Of a stretch of 57,891 bases of DNA, positions 16,695 through 24,577 are shown piece after piece (the stretch's first letter is position 1; every line of letters begins with the position of its first letter). A model generated the notes under the pieces. That model searched no databases, was not told where the DNA came from, and saw only the letters and a list, made by a program, of their open reading frames with translations. The position numbers were made by a program, and so were the translations under genes. The DNA lies in NCBI GenBank assembly GCA_016757515.1, contig JAERIN010000006.1:1-57891 (forward strand). Direction: 5' to 3'. Source of the DNA: Alphaproteobacteria bacterium. Its GTDB lineage: Bacteria; Pseudomonadota; Alphaproteobacteria; Micavibrionales; Micavibrionaceae.

Positions 16695-17945
16695 GTGCGC
16701 AGGGTCGTTGTCACCGGTCTGGGCGTGGTTTCGCCCCTCGGCGCGGGCGTGGGCCACAACTGGGCCGCGCTCACGGCGGGCGCGTGCGGCATCCGGCCCA
16801 TCGCGCACTTTGATGCCTCGGCCATATCCTCGCGCATAGCCGGGTGCGTGCCGCTGGAGGGGCCAGGGGCACTGGACCTGGACGCGGCCATGCCCCCCGC
16901 TGACCGGCGCAAGAGCGATATCTTCATCGCCTACGCCCTGGCCGCCACGGCGGAGGCCCTGGCCGATTCGGGCTACGCAGCCGCGACGGAGGAGGCCGCA
17001 GACCGCACCGGTGTGCTCATCGGCTCTGGGATAGGGGGGCTGCTGACAACCTACGAGGCCTCTCTCACGCTGGACCAAAAGGGCCCGCGCAGGCTCTCTC
17101 CGTTCACCGTGCCCGCTATGCTCATCAACCTCGCCTCCGGGCAGGTGTCCATAAAGTACGGCTTCCGGGGGCCAAACCACGCCGTCGTCACGGCCTGCGC
17201 CAGCGGCACGCACGCCATAGGGGACGCGGCGCGCCTCATCGCCCTGGGTGACGCGGACGTGATGGTCGCCGGCGGGGCGGAGGCTGCGGTCAACCCCCTG
17301 GGCGTGGCGTCGTTCGCCGCCGCGCGGGCTCTGTCCACCGCCTACAACGACCGGCCGGACGAGGCCAGCCGGCCCTTTGACGCCGGGCGCGACGGGTTTG
17401 TCATCGCGGAGGGCGCGGGGGTCGTTATCCTGGAGGACTACGACCACGCCCGGGCGCGCGGCGCGCGGGTGTACGCCGAACTCGCGGGCTATGGCCTGTC
17501 CGGCGACGCATCCCACATCACGGCACCCAGCCCCGACGGCTCTGGCGCGTACCGGGCCATGACGGCAGCGCTCGCCCGCGCGGGCGTGACCCCAGGGAAG
17601 GTGGACTACATCAACGCCCACGGGACGAGCACGCCCACGGGCGACGCGGTGGAGTGCATCGCCGTGAACCGCCTGTTCGCCGGCACGGGCGTGGCCATGT
17701 CCTCCACAAAGGGCGCGGTGGGCCACCTCCTGGGCGCGGCGGGGGCCGTGGAGGCCGTCTACACGCTAAAGGCTCTGGAGACCGGGGTCCTGCCCCCCAC
17801 GCTGAACCTGCACGCACCGTGCGCGGAGGCCGCGGGCCTGAACCTCGTGCCGTTGACAGCCCAGGAAAAGCGCGCGCGCGCCGCCCTGACCAACTCCTTC
17901 GGCTTCGGCGGCACAAACGCCTCCCTCCTCTTCCGCGCGGCCTAG
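16695..17945 (+). CDS. fabF: Beta-ketoacyl-ACP synthase II
   Basis: Condensing enzyme that elongates acyl-ACP with malonyl-ACP. The catalytic triad is visible: Cys168 in ACASGTH, His309 in NAHGTSTPTGD and His344 in KGAVGHLLGAAG. The N-terminal RRVVVTGLGVVSPLG and the C-terminal NSFGFGGTNASLLF are standard. The start is a GTG at 16695, six bases after acpP. The 416-residue length is normal. Confidence 0.98.
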   Translation: MRRVVVTGLGVVSPLGAGVGHNWAALTAGACGIRPIAHFDASAISSRIAGCVPLEGPGALDLDAAMPPADRRKSDIFIAYALAATAEALADSGYAAATEEAADRTGVLIGSGIGGLLTTYEASLTLDQKGPRRLSPFTVPAMLINLASGQVSIKYGFRGPNHAVVTACASGTHAIGDAARLIALGDADVMVAGGAEAAVNPLGVASFAAARALSTAYNDRPDEASRPFDAGRDGFVIAEGAGVVILEDYDHARARGARVYAELAGYGLSGDASHITAPSPDGSGAYRAMTAALARAGVTPGKVDYINAHGTSTPTGDAVECIAVNRLFAGTGVAMSSTKGAVGHLLGAAGAVEAVYTLKALETGVLPPTLNLHAPCAEAAGLNLVPLTAQEKRARAALTNSFGFGGTNASLLFRAA

Positions 17946-17952
17946 GAGGGGC

Positions 17953-19062
17953 CTAAACCCGCAGCGGCATGAGGACGTACAGCGCGGCCTCGTCGTCTGC
18001 GTCGCGCAAAAGGGTGGGGGCCGAGGGGTCCCCAAAGTCCATGCGGATTTTCTCTCCCTCCACGCGGGTGGTGATGTCCAGAAGGTACTTGGCGTTGAAC
18101 CCGATCTCCATCTGCGCGGGCGCGGCCTCGCCCAGCTCCACCTCCTCCGTGGCGCTGCCGGCCTCGGGGGAGGAGGCAGAGATGGTCACGGTCTGCCCGT
18201 CCAGGATGAGCTTCACGGCGCGGGTCTTACCCTCCGATATGGTGGACACGCGGTCAATGGCGGCGCTGAACAGGCGTGGGTCCAAGGTGACCACCTTGTC
18301 GTTCCCTTCCGGGATCACGCGCTCATAGTCCGGGAAGGTGCCGTCTATAAGTTTTGAGGTCAAAACCGTGTGGTCAAAAGCAAAGCGGACCTTAGAGGCA
18401 GAGAGCGAAACCTCCACCTCCCCCGCGGTTTCTTCAATCAGCTTTCGCACCTCGCCTACGGCCTTGCGCGGCACGATGACAGAGGGCATCCCCGCAGCGC
18501 CCTCGGGCAGGGGTGCCTCAAACTTGGCCAGGCGGTGCCCGTCCGTGGCCACGGCGCGCAGGCGGCCCTCGTGCTCGTGGACGTATATGCCGTTGAGGTA
18601 GTAGCGCGTCTCCTCCGTGGACATGGCAAACTTGGTCCGGTCAATCAGCACGCGCAACTGCGCGGCGGGCAGGGTGAACTGCGTGGGCATTTCACCCGCG
18701 CCCAGCTCTGGAAAGTCCTCCACCGGCAGGCACGAAAGCTTAAACCGGCTACGCCCGGCCTGGATGGTGACGATGTTGGCCCCGTCGTCCAGGGCTATGT
18801 CCACCCGCGCCCCGGTGGGGAGCTTGCGCACAATCTCGTGCAGCATAAAGGCGGGGACGGTCGTGGCGCCCTCCGCCGACACCTGCGCGGGCAGGCTCTC
18901 GGCAATCTCTAGGTCCATGTCCGTGGTGGCCAGAGAGAGCACGCCCCCCTCCGCCCGCATCAGGACATTGGCCAGGATGGGGATGGTCCCCCGGCGCTCC
19001 ACCACGCCCTGCACGCGGGCCAGAGAGCGGGCGAGCGCATCGCGGTCCAGAGAAAGTTTCAT
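17953..19062 (-). CDS. dnaN: DNA polymerase III sliding clamp (beta subunit)
   Basis: Ring-shaped processivity clamp of the replicative polymerase, 369 residues. Recognised by the N-terminal domain (ARVQGVVERRGTIPILANVL), the DNA-binding YYLNGIYVH segment near residue 153, and the C-terminal ALYVLMPLRV, which carries the partner-peptide pocket (MPLR). dnaA and recF are not adjacent; recF is 31 kb away, so the usual dnaA-dnaN-recF cluster is broken. It faces fabF tail to tail with a seven-base gap. Confidence 0.97.
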   Translation of the reverse strand: MKLSLDRDALARSLARVQGVVERRGTIPILANVLMRAEGGVLSLATTDMDLEIAESLPAQVSAEGATTVPAFMLHEIVRKLPTGARVDIALDDGANIVTIQAGRSRFKLSCLPVEDFPELGAGEMPTQFTLPAAQLRVLIDRTKFAMSTEETRYYLNGIYVHEHEGRLRAVATDGHRLAKFEAPLPEGAAGMPSVIVPRKAVGEVRKLIEETAGEVEVSLSASKVRFAFDHTVLTSKLIDGTFPDYERVIPEGNDKVVTLDPRLFSAAIDRVSTISEGKTRAVKLILDGQTVTISASSPEAGSATEEVELGEAAPAQMEIGFNAKYLLDITTRVEGEKIRMDFGDPSAPTLLRDADDEAALYVLMPLRV

Positions 19063-19134
19063 GGGCTGGGCCTCCTTATCGTGTATCTCGGGGGCCGGAG
19101 CCTAGCACGGGTTTTTGGGGGCGGGAAAGCCCCC

Positions 19135-19914
19135 CTACACCGCAACCGGGGCCTTGATGTGCGGGTGGGGGTCGTAGCCGGTGAGGGTGAAATCCTCATA
19201 GCGAAACGCAAAGATGTCCGTCACGGCGGGGTTCAGCGTCATGGTGGGCAGGGGGCGCGGGGCGCGGGAGAGCTGGAGCCGCGCCTGCTCCAGGTGGTTT
19301 GTGTACAGGTGCGCGTCACCCAGGGTGTGGATGAACGCACCGGGCTTCAGGCCCGTCACTTGGGCCATCATCAGGGTTAGCAGAGCATAGGACGCGATGT
19401 TGAACGGCACGCCCAGGAACACATCCGCGCTGCGCTGGTACAGCTGGCACGACAGGCGGCCCTCGGCCACGTAGAACTGGAACAGGCAGTGGCAGGGGGC
19501 GAGCGCCATGCGGGGCAGGTCGGGGGGGTTCCAAGAGCTGACGACGAGGCGGCGGCTGTCGGGGTTGGTTTTGATCTGGGCCACGACGTCCGCGATCTGG
19601 TCCACGCCGGAAAAGTCCCGCCACTGCTTGCCATACACGGGGCCGAGGTCGCCGCCCGCGTCGGCCCATTCGTCCCAGATCCGCACGCCATTCTCGCGCA
19701 GGTAGGCAATGTTCGTGTCGCCGGACAGGAACCACAGCAGCTCATGGATTATGGACTTCAGGTGCACCCTCTTTGTGGTGACGAGGGGGAAGCCCTCCTC
19801 TAGGTCAAAGCGCATCTGGTGCCCGAAGACGCTTAGCGTCCCGGTGCCCGTGCGGTCCGCCTTGCCCACGCCCTCGTCCAAAATGCGCTGGAGGAGGGCG
19901 AGGTATTGGTACAT
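19135..19914 (-). CDS. thyA: Thymidylate synthase ThyA
   Basis: Makes dTMP from dUMP using methylene-tetrahydrofolate. The catalytic Cys141 sits in [11 protein letters not shown], the phosphate-binding Arg pair in NPDSRRLVV near residue 121, and the dUMP-binding motif [20 protein letters not shown] near residue 160. The 259-residue length is close to the short E. coli form. The C-terminus ends [11 protein letters not shown] as usual. It lies just downstream of the cyclophilin gene. Presence of thyA means dihydrofolate reductase is needed, but folA is not in the window. Confidence 0.98.
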   Translation of the reverse strand: MYQYLALLQRILDEGVGKADRTGTGTLSVFGHQMRFDLEEGFPLVTTKRVHLKSIIHELLWFLSGDTNIAYLRENGVRIWDEWADAGGDLGPVYGKQWRDFSGVDQIADVVAQIKTNPDSRRLVVSSWNPPDLPRMALAPCHCLFQFYVAEGRLSCQLYQRSADVFLGVPFNIASYALLTLMMAQVTGLKPGAFIHTLGDAHLYTNHLEQARLQLSRAPRPLPTMTLNPAVTDIFAFRYEDFTLTGYDPHPHIKAPVAV

Positions 19915-19922
19915 CCCCTGCT

Positions 19923-20555
19923 CTACTCGGCCTTCTCATCCGTCGGCGCGACCGCGTCCTTGGCCTTTTCGTTCGCCGCAGCGGGCGGCGGGACTTCCGT
20001 CACGGGGACGGCGGCGGCTGCAGGCTCTGGCGGCGCGTCTTGCACCACGCGCATGGACACAATCGTAGAGGGCTCCGCCGGGGGCTCACCGCGTGCCACA
20101 GCGTCCACGTGCTCCATCCCTTCCACGACCTGCCCCCACACGGTGTATTGCCCCGTGAGGAACCCGCACCCCGCGTCGGTGAAGCAGATGAAGAACTGCG
20201 AGTTCGCACTGTCCGGGTCCGCCGTCCGCGCCGCGCCCACAGTCCCGCGTCTGTACGGATAGTCGCTAAACTCCGCTGCGATGTCCCCCATGTCCGAACC
20301 GCCCGCGCCCGTGCCCAGCGGATCCCCGGTCTGGGCCATAAAGCCCTCGATCACCCTGTGGAACTTCAGGCCGTCGTAAAACCCCCTTTCGGTCAGGGTT
20401 TTGATCTGCGCTACGTGCAGCGGCGCAAAGTCCGGCTTCAGCTCTATCACCACCGGCCCCCCGGTGGACAACTGCATCTCAATCCGCTCCGCCGCAGCGG
20501 CCTGTGTCACCGTCATCATCGCTACTCCCATGATCAGAACAAGAAAAACACGCAT
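19923..20555 (-). CDS. Periplasmic cyclophilin-type peptidyl-prolyl isomerase
   Basis: A 210-residue exported prolyl isomerase. It begins with a signal peptide ([22 protein letters not shown]). The cyclophilin fold is recognised by [21 protein letters not shown] near residue 65, [28 protein letters not shown] around residue 118 and AVARGEP. About 35 Ala/Pro/Lys-rich residues follow the fold as a disordered tail. The ATG at 20555 has GGGAGGG upstream; a longer frame to 20702 lacks a ribosome site and would bury the signal peptide. Confidence 0.92.
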   Translation of the reverse strand: MRVFLVLIMGVAMMTVTQAAAAERIEMQLSTGGPVVIELKPDFAPLHVAQIKTLTERGFYDGLKFHRVIEGFMAQTGDPLGTGAGGSDMGDIAAEFSDYPYRRGTVGAARTADPDSANSQFFICFTDAGCGFLTGQYTVWGQVVEGMEHVDAVARGEPPAEPSTIVSMRVVQDAPPEPAAAAVPVTEVPPPAAANEKAKDAVAPTDEKAE

Positions 20556-20739
20556 GGCCGAGCCCTCCCCTAACGCGGACCCTTTGTGCCCTGCGCTGGG
20601 CCCGCCGTCAAGGGGTTTAGAGGCCCACGGCCTTTGCCTTGAGGGCGCGGCGCCCCTCTTGCGCATGCGCCAATGTGCGGGCGGCCATGATCCAAACCGC
20701 ACGCGCGTGCGTATACCCTAAAAATGAGGAGGATTTGCT

Positions 20740-21636
20740 GTGCTGCACAAAGATGACGTAAAAACACAGGCCGCTGACCGTGCCTTCGTCTCCCGGGCCC
20801 TGTCCGCGCCGTATCTGGACGCGCAGGAGGAGGCGGCCCTGGCCCGCCGCTGGCGGGACCACGGGGACCAAAGGGCACTCCACCGGCTCGTGGAGGCGCA
20901 CACGCGCCTGGCCCAGGCCGTGGCCCGGCGCTTCAGGCACTATGGCCTACCCATGAGCGACCTCATCCAAGAGGCGAACATTGGCCTTTTGGAGGGCGCG
21001 CAGCGGTACGACCCCGAGCGGGGCGTGCGCTTTTCCACCTACGCCGCGTGGTGGATACGCGCCGCGGTGCAGGACTATGTGCTGCGGAACTGGTCCATCG
21101 TGCGCACGGGCACGACCTCCGCGCAAAAAGCCCTGTTCTTTAATTTCCGCCGCCTGCGGGCAGAGGCCGAGGCGCAGGCGCAGGGCCCCCTGACCGACGC
21201 GGGACGGGAGACGATCGCCACAAAGCTGGGCGTGCGCGTGGCGGATGTCTCGGCCATGGAGGCCCGCCTGTCCGCGAACGACCGCTCCTTGGACGCCGCG
21301 TTTGTGGGGGAGGAGGGCCCGGGCCGCACCTGGGGCGACATGCTGGCCGATGAGCGCGCCACGCCGGAGGAAGAGGCCCTGGAGCGCGGCGCGGCGCGGG
21401 CGCGGAGCGCGTGCCTGGCGCAGGCCATGGACAAGCTGCCCGCGCGCGAGCAAGAGATTGTCCGCGCCCGGCACCTGGCGGAAGAGGGGCACGCGCTGAC
21501 CCTGGAGGCCCTGGGCGCGCGGCTGGGGATATCCAAGGAGCGCGTGCGACAGCTGGAGGCCAAGGCCCTGGAAAAGCTGACTCAGTTTGTCCGCACGTGC
21601 GCAGGCGGGCGGGGCGTTCAGGCCGCAGCGGCCTGA
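20740..21636 (+). CDS. rpoH: Heat-shock sigma factor RpoH (sigma-32)
   Basis: A 298-residue group 3-like sigma factor. Region 2 (DLIQEANIGLLEGAQRYDPE, FSTYAAWWIRAAVQDYVLR) binds core RNA polymerase and the -10 element; the RpoH box QKALFFNFRRLR lies at residues 129-140 and marks this family; region 4 has an HTH (LGARLGISKERVRQLEAKAL). The start is a GTG at 20740 with AGGAGG eight bases upstream. The message's last 19 bases are a perfect palindrome shared with the end of the convergent gene, so both proteins end QAAAA. Confidence 0.95.
   Translation: MLHKDDVKTQAADRAFVSRALSAPYLDAQEEAALARRWRDHGDQRALHRLVEAHTRLAQAVARRFRHYGLPMSDLIQEANIGLLEGAQRYDPERGVRFSTYAAWWIRAAVQDYVLRNWSIVRTGTTSAQKALFFNFRRLRAEAEAQAQGPLTDAGRETIATKLGVRVADVSAMEARLSANDRSLDAAFVGEEGPGRTWGDMLADERATPEEEALERGAARARSACLAQAMDKLPAREQEIVRARHLAEEGHALTLEALGARLGISKERVRQLEAKALEKLTQFVRTCAGGRGVQAAAA
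21618..21636. repeat. 19-bp palindrome providing both stop codons of two convergent genes
   Basis: TCAGGCCGC-A-GCGGCCTGA is a perfect inverted repeat around one central base. On the plus strand it encodes the last AAAA-stop of RpoH; on the minus strand it encodes AAAA-stop of the EAL-like protein. As RNA it folds into a tight GC stem from either strand. No T-run follows, so it is not a standard intrinsic terminator. Confidence 0.85.
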
Positions 21637-22877
21637 GGTGTGCGCATGTTCAGGTACGCGTTGCTTTCCCGTTCCAGCCCGGAAACATGGCCTTCTTTGT
21701 GTTGTTCGCACCCTCTTATGAGGCGGTCCTGCCTATGAGTCCGCCTACAGTGCCTTCTGATAAGTTTTACAATGTCTGACACACAGGTCGCCTGCCCTAT
21801 GCCAGGCAGGGTCTCGAACTCTATTGTGACTGCTTTTGGTGCTGGCAGGGGCTCGTCCAGCCCCACAGGCCTTCCGGATACGTCATAGTCTTGCACGCCC
21901 ATCACGACCCTGCCCTCTTCTATGGCCTGCCGGACGGCGGGCGACAGAATTGCGCAGAGAAGCGCGTGCGTCACCGCCAGGTCGTTGGCCACGGGACGCT
22001 CCAGGACAAGATGCAGCGGCTTGTCTTCTGTTGCCTGGGCCACCCGCGCATCCAAAAAGTCCCGCGTTCTTTGCAGGAGGACAACACCGTCCTCGCCGAG
22101 TGCGTCGTTTTTTAACCCTACAAGGCATATCTTTTCTATGTCGGCGTGAGGGAACACACCTTGATGGTGCTCTGTGCCCAGTCCCGCATCGTCGCACGTC
22201 AGGGATTTGCCATAATCCTTGCAAAATATCGCGATTTTTGCAAATTCTTCTTTATTATTTATATAATATAAGATATGTTGATCTTGTTTTGGATCTTCAT
22301 CAATATTCTGCTCTATGCACTCAATTTCTATGTTGAAGTCAATCGCTATATCCAATAACGCTTTCAGGGCCCAGTGGTCCTCTGTTAGGTAGAGCTTTAT
22401 GATCGTCTGTGGAGAGACGTTGACGTGAATTGGAACTTCTTGTTCATTAGGATTGTCTTCCCTAAAACGTATAGCGCTATTCATAATACTATAAAAGAAT
22501 ACATAGAACTCCCGCCGTGAATCCTGGAGCAGTCTCTCAAGAGGGGGCTGATGGGGCAACAGGGTCACTATTTTTCCGTCTTTCGGCCATAAGGCGCGGG
22601 CAAGAAATTCGCAAGATTGTCGTCTATAAGGATTAAATTTAAACTCTCCGTTTCGCAGCGCCTTTATATCAAGTTTTCCCCAGTTGATTCCTTGTCGGAC
22701 TGGCCTAACCTCAAAACCTTTTTGCATTAGACCTGAAATGGCGTCCGCCGCATGGCGCACGTCCTCGTCTTGTTCGCTCATACCACTCAAGATCTTCAAG
22801 AGACGAGGGTTCAATTGAAGGTCAAAGTCGGCAAGTTCGCCGGCAAATGCGGCAAATTCTTCGTTAAGACTAAACAT
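21618..22877 (-). CDS. Degenerate EAL-domain protein
   Basis: A 419-residue protein I read as a diverged EAL (cyclic-di-GMP phosphodiesterase fold) domain. Family landmarks can be aligned: EFLARALWPKDGKIV at residue 90 for the EAL-x-RW motif (EFL instead of EAL), VNVSP near 152, IEIECIEQN near 183 for the L-x-IT-E strand, KDYGKSLTCDDAGLG near 220 for the G-x-x-x-A-x-DDFG motif, and ADIEKICLVGLK near 245 for the D-x-x-KID strand. Several metal ligands are kept, others changed, so activity is uncertain. There is no signal, membrane helix or GGDEF partner. The gene is AT-richer in its middle. It overlaps rpoH tail to tail by 19 bases. Confidence 0.6.
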   Translation of the reverse strand: MFSLNEEFAAFAGELADFDLQLNPRLLKILSGMSEQDEDVRHAADAISGLMQKGFEVRPVRQGINWGKLDIKALRNGEFKFNPYRRQSCEFLARALWPKDGKIVTLLPHQPPLERLLQDSRREFYVFFYSIMNSAIRFREDNPNEQEVPIHVNVSPQTIIKLYLTEDHWALKALLDIAIDFNIEIECIEQNIDEDPKQDQHILYYINNKEEFAKIAIFCKDYGKSLTCDDAGLGTEHHQGVFPHADIEKICLVGLKNDALGEDGVVLLQRTRDFLDARVAQATEDKPLHLVLERPVANDLAVTHALLCAILSPAVRQAIEEGRVVMGVQDYDVSGRPVGLDEPLPAPKAVTIEFETLPGIGQATCVSDIVKLIRRHCRRTHRQDRLIRGCEQHKEGHVSGLERESNAYLNMRTPQAAAA

Positions 22878-22971
22878 AGTGGCGGTCTCCTAATAAAAGA
22901 GTGTGTCCGACCCTATCTGTTGCGCGCCGCGTATATATGCGAGGAGAGTGAAAAAAAAAAGGGTTGGGCTT

Positions 22972-23019
22972 AAAAAAAATGCAGTGCGGCTGCGGGCGGC
23001 ACCATGTCCGCATTTTTTT
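22972..23019 (-). terminator. lpxB terminator
   Basis: AAAAAAATGC and GCATTTTTTT close a hairpin with a GC-rich inner part. On the minus strand it follows lpxB and ends in a run of eight T. The A/T tracts on both sides make it symmetrical. Confidence 0.7.
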
Positions 23020-23081
23020 GGACAGTCAAGCTATTTTTTTTCAACCCATGCGTGAGGACACGCGCGGTTGCACGCATAGCC

Positions 23082-24224
23082 CTACGCCCCCACGCGCTCC
23101 CACACGAACCGCGCGGCAAGCGCGGCGGGGTCGTCCGGCACGGCGCAGGCCCGGCGGAGGTCAGCGAAGGCCGCCTTCTGGGCCTCCCGCGCGGCAGGGT
23201 CTGTAAGCAGGGGCCCTGCGGCCTTGGCTATGGCCTCCCCCTCGCAGTCCTTTTGCAAAAGCTCCGGCACAACGGCGCGGCCCAGGATGAGGTTTGCCAG
23301 GTGCACATGCTGCACGCGGGCCAGGCGGCGGGCGATGAAGGCCGTCAGGGGGGACGCCTTATAGGCCACGAGGTGCGGCACGCCCGCAGCGGCCAGCTCC
23401 AGACCCACCGTCCCGCTCACGGCCACGGCGGCGTCCATGGCCGCGAAGGACCCCCAGCGGGCCGCCGGGTCTGCGGTCACTGTCGCGTCCAGCCCCGCCT
23501 CAGCCAGGCAAGACAGGACCTCATACTCCACCTGGGGCAGGGTCGGGGCCAGGATGTGGAGGTCTGAGATTTGCTCCCGCAGGAACACGGCGGCCTCCAC
23601 CAGCGCGCGGCCGCAGCGGCGGACCTCCCCAGAGCGGGAGCCAAACAAGAGGCCCAGGACTTGGGGCCCTTCGGGAATGGTGTGCGCCGCGCGGAAGGCG
23701 GGGCCAGAGGCTGCAGGCGCGGAGAAGGCCGGGTGGCCGACAAAGGTTGCGGGCAGACCGTGCTCCTCAAAATAGGGCGGCTCAAAGGGCAAGAGACATG
23801 CAATGCCGTCCAGGAAACGCGAGATATAGCGCGCGCGCCCGGGCCGCCAGGCCCAGACTGTGGGGGCGACGTAGTGGATGTGCGGGATGCGGGGCTTGGC
23901 CTTGCGCAGAGACGCGCCCAGGAGGATGTTAAAATCCGGGAAGTCTATGGTGACGAGGACTGCCGGGCGGCGGCGGAGTATCTCGCCTTTTAGGCCCTTC
24001 ATGATTTTCCATAGCCTTGGAATCTCGGGCAAAATCTCAAGGAGGCCCATGACGGACAGGTCCTCCGCGCGCAGCAGGACCTCCATCCCCGCAGCGGCCA
24101 TCTGCGGACCGCCCACGCCCACGAACCGCACGGGACCCGGGGCCTGCGCCTCCAGCGCCGGTATCAGCGCTGCGCCCAGCGCGTCCCCAGACGCCTCGCC
24201 CGCGATGAGAAACACCTCTTGCAT
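23082..24224 (-). CDS. lpxB: Lipid-A-disaccharide synthase
   Basis: Joins UDP-diacylglucosamine and lipid X to form the lipid A disaccharide at the inner membrane. The GT19 fold is shown by FLIAGEASGDALGAALI at the start, GVGGPQMAAAGM near residue 37, the LSVMGLLEILPEIPRLW segment near 56, HYVAPTVWAWRPGRA near 118, and LLFGSRSGEVRR around 192. The 380-residue length is normal. lpxA and fabZ, usually just upstream, are missing here. The presence of lpxB means the cell makes lipid A. Confidence 0.97.
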   Translation of the reverse strand: MQEVFLIAGEASGDALGAALIPALEAQAPGPVRFVGVGGPQMAAAGMEVLLRAEDLSVMGLLEILPEIPRLWKIMKGLKGEILRRRPAVLVTIDFPDFNILLGASLRKAKPRIPHIHYVAPTVWAWRPGRARYISRFLDGIACLLPFEPPYFEEHGLPATFVGHPAFSAPAASGPAFRAAHTIPEGPQVLGLLFGSRSGEVRRCGRALVEAAVFLREQISDLHILAPTLPQVEYEVLSCLAEAGLDATVTADPAARWGSFAAMDAAVAVSGTVGLELAAAGVPHLVAYKASPLTAFIARRLARVQHVHLANLILGRAVVPELLQKDCEGEAIAKAAGPLLTDPAAREAQKAAFADLRRACAVPDDPAALAARFVWERVGA

Positions 24225-24308
24225 GGCGCTCTGGATAGCACAGAGCCCACCACGCGGCCACCATCAGGGGGCCAAATATTTTATGGTATAAGAAAATTTT
24301 TAAATGCA

Positions 24309-24453
24309 TTATAGCAACTCACATCCAGAACTATCCCTAAACAGGGCGTCCAGGTCGCCGGGATCCGCCAGGCTCTGGCGTCGCTTTTTGAGGGTGCCGA
24401 AGGTTTTCTAGATAGGATTACGGTCCGGTGAATAGGGCGGCAGGGGCAGGAGG
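24309..24453 (-). pseudogene. Remnant of an IS630-family transposase C-terminus
   Basis: On the minus strand the sequence reads LPLPPYSPDRNPI, stop, KTFGTLKKRRQSLADPG, DLDALFRDSSGCELL. This is the DDE-E terminal block of IS630-family transposases (LPPYSPDLNPIEKxFxxLK), with the catalytic Glu codon GAG changed to TAG. Nothing upstream of the block is recognisable and no inverted repeats were found. It fills part of the 353-bp gap between lpxB and dnaX, the rest of which holds no gene that I can support. Confidence 0.65.
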
Positions 24454-24577
24454 ATATGCCTATGTCGGGCGGGGGCGGCGCCTCGGGGGCCACCACAGGC
24501 ACGGCTTGCGCCGGGGCCGGCCTTTGGCCTATGCGTTGGGGGCCGTGGCCGACGACTCCCAAACCGATCCCAAAGCG

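Noticed and set aside
16422-17726. Long minus-strand reading frame across acpP and fabF
   Set aside because: A shadow of the plus-strand genes in GC-rich DNA; Arg/Gly/His-rich with no motif.
20401-20721. Possible tRNA or coding gene between the cyclophilin gene and rpoH
   Set aside because: No cloverleaf or T-loop sequence could be found, and the frame is a shadow of the cyclophilin gene.
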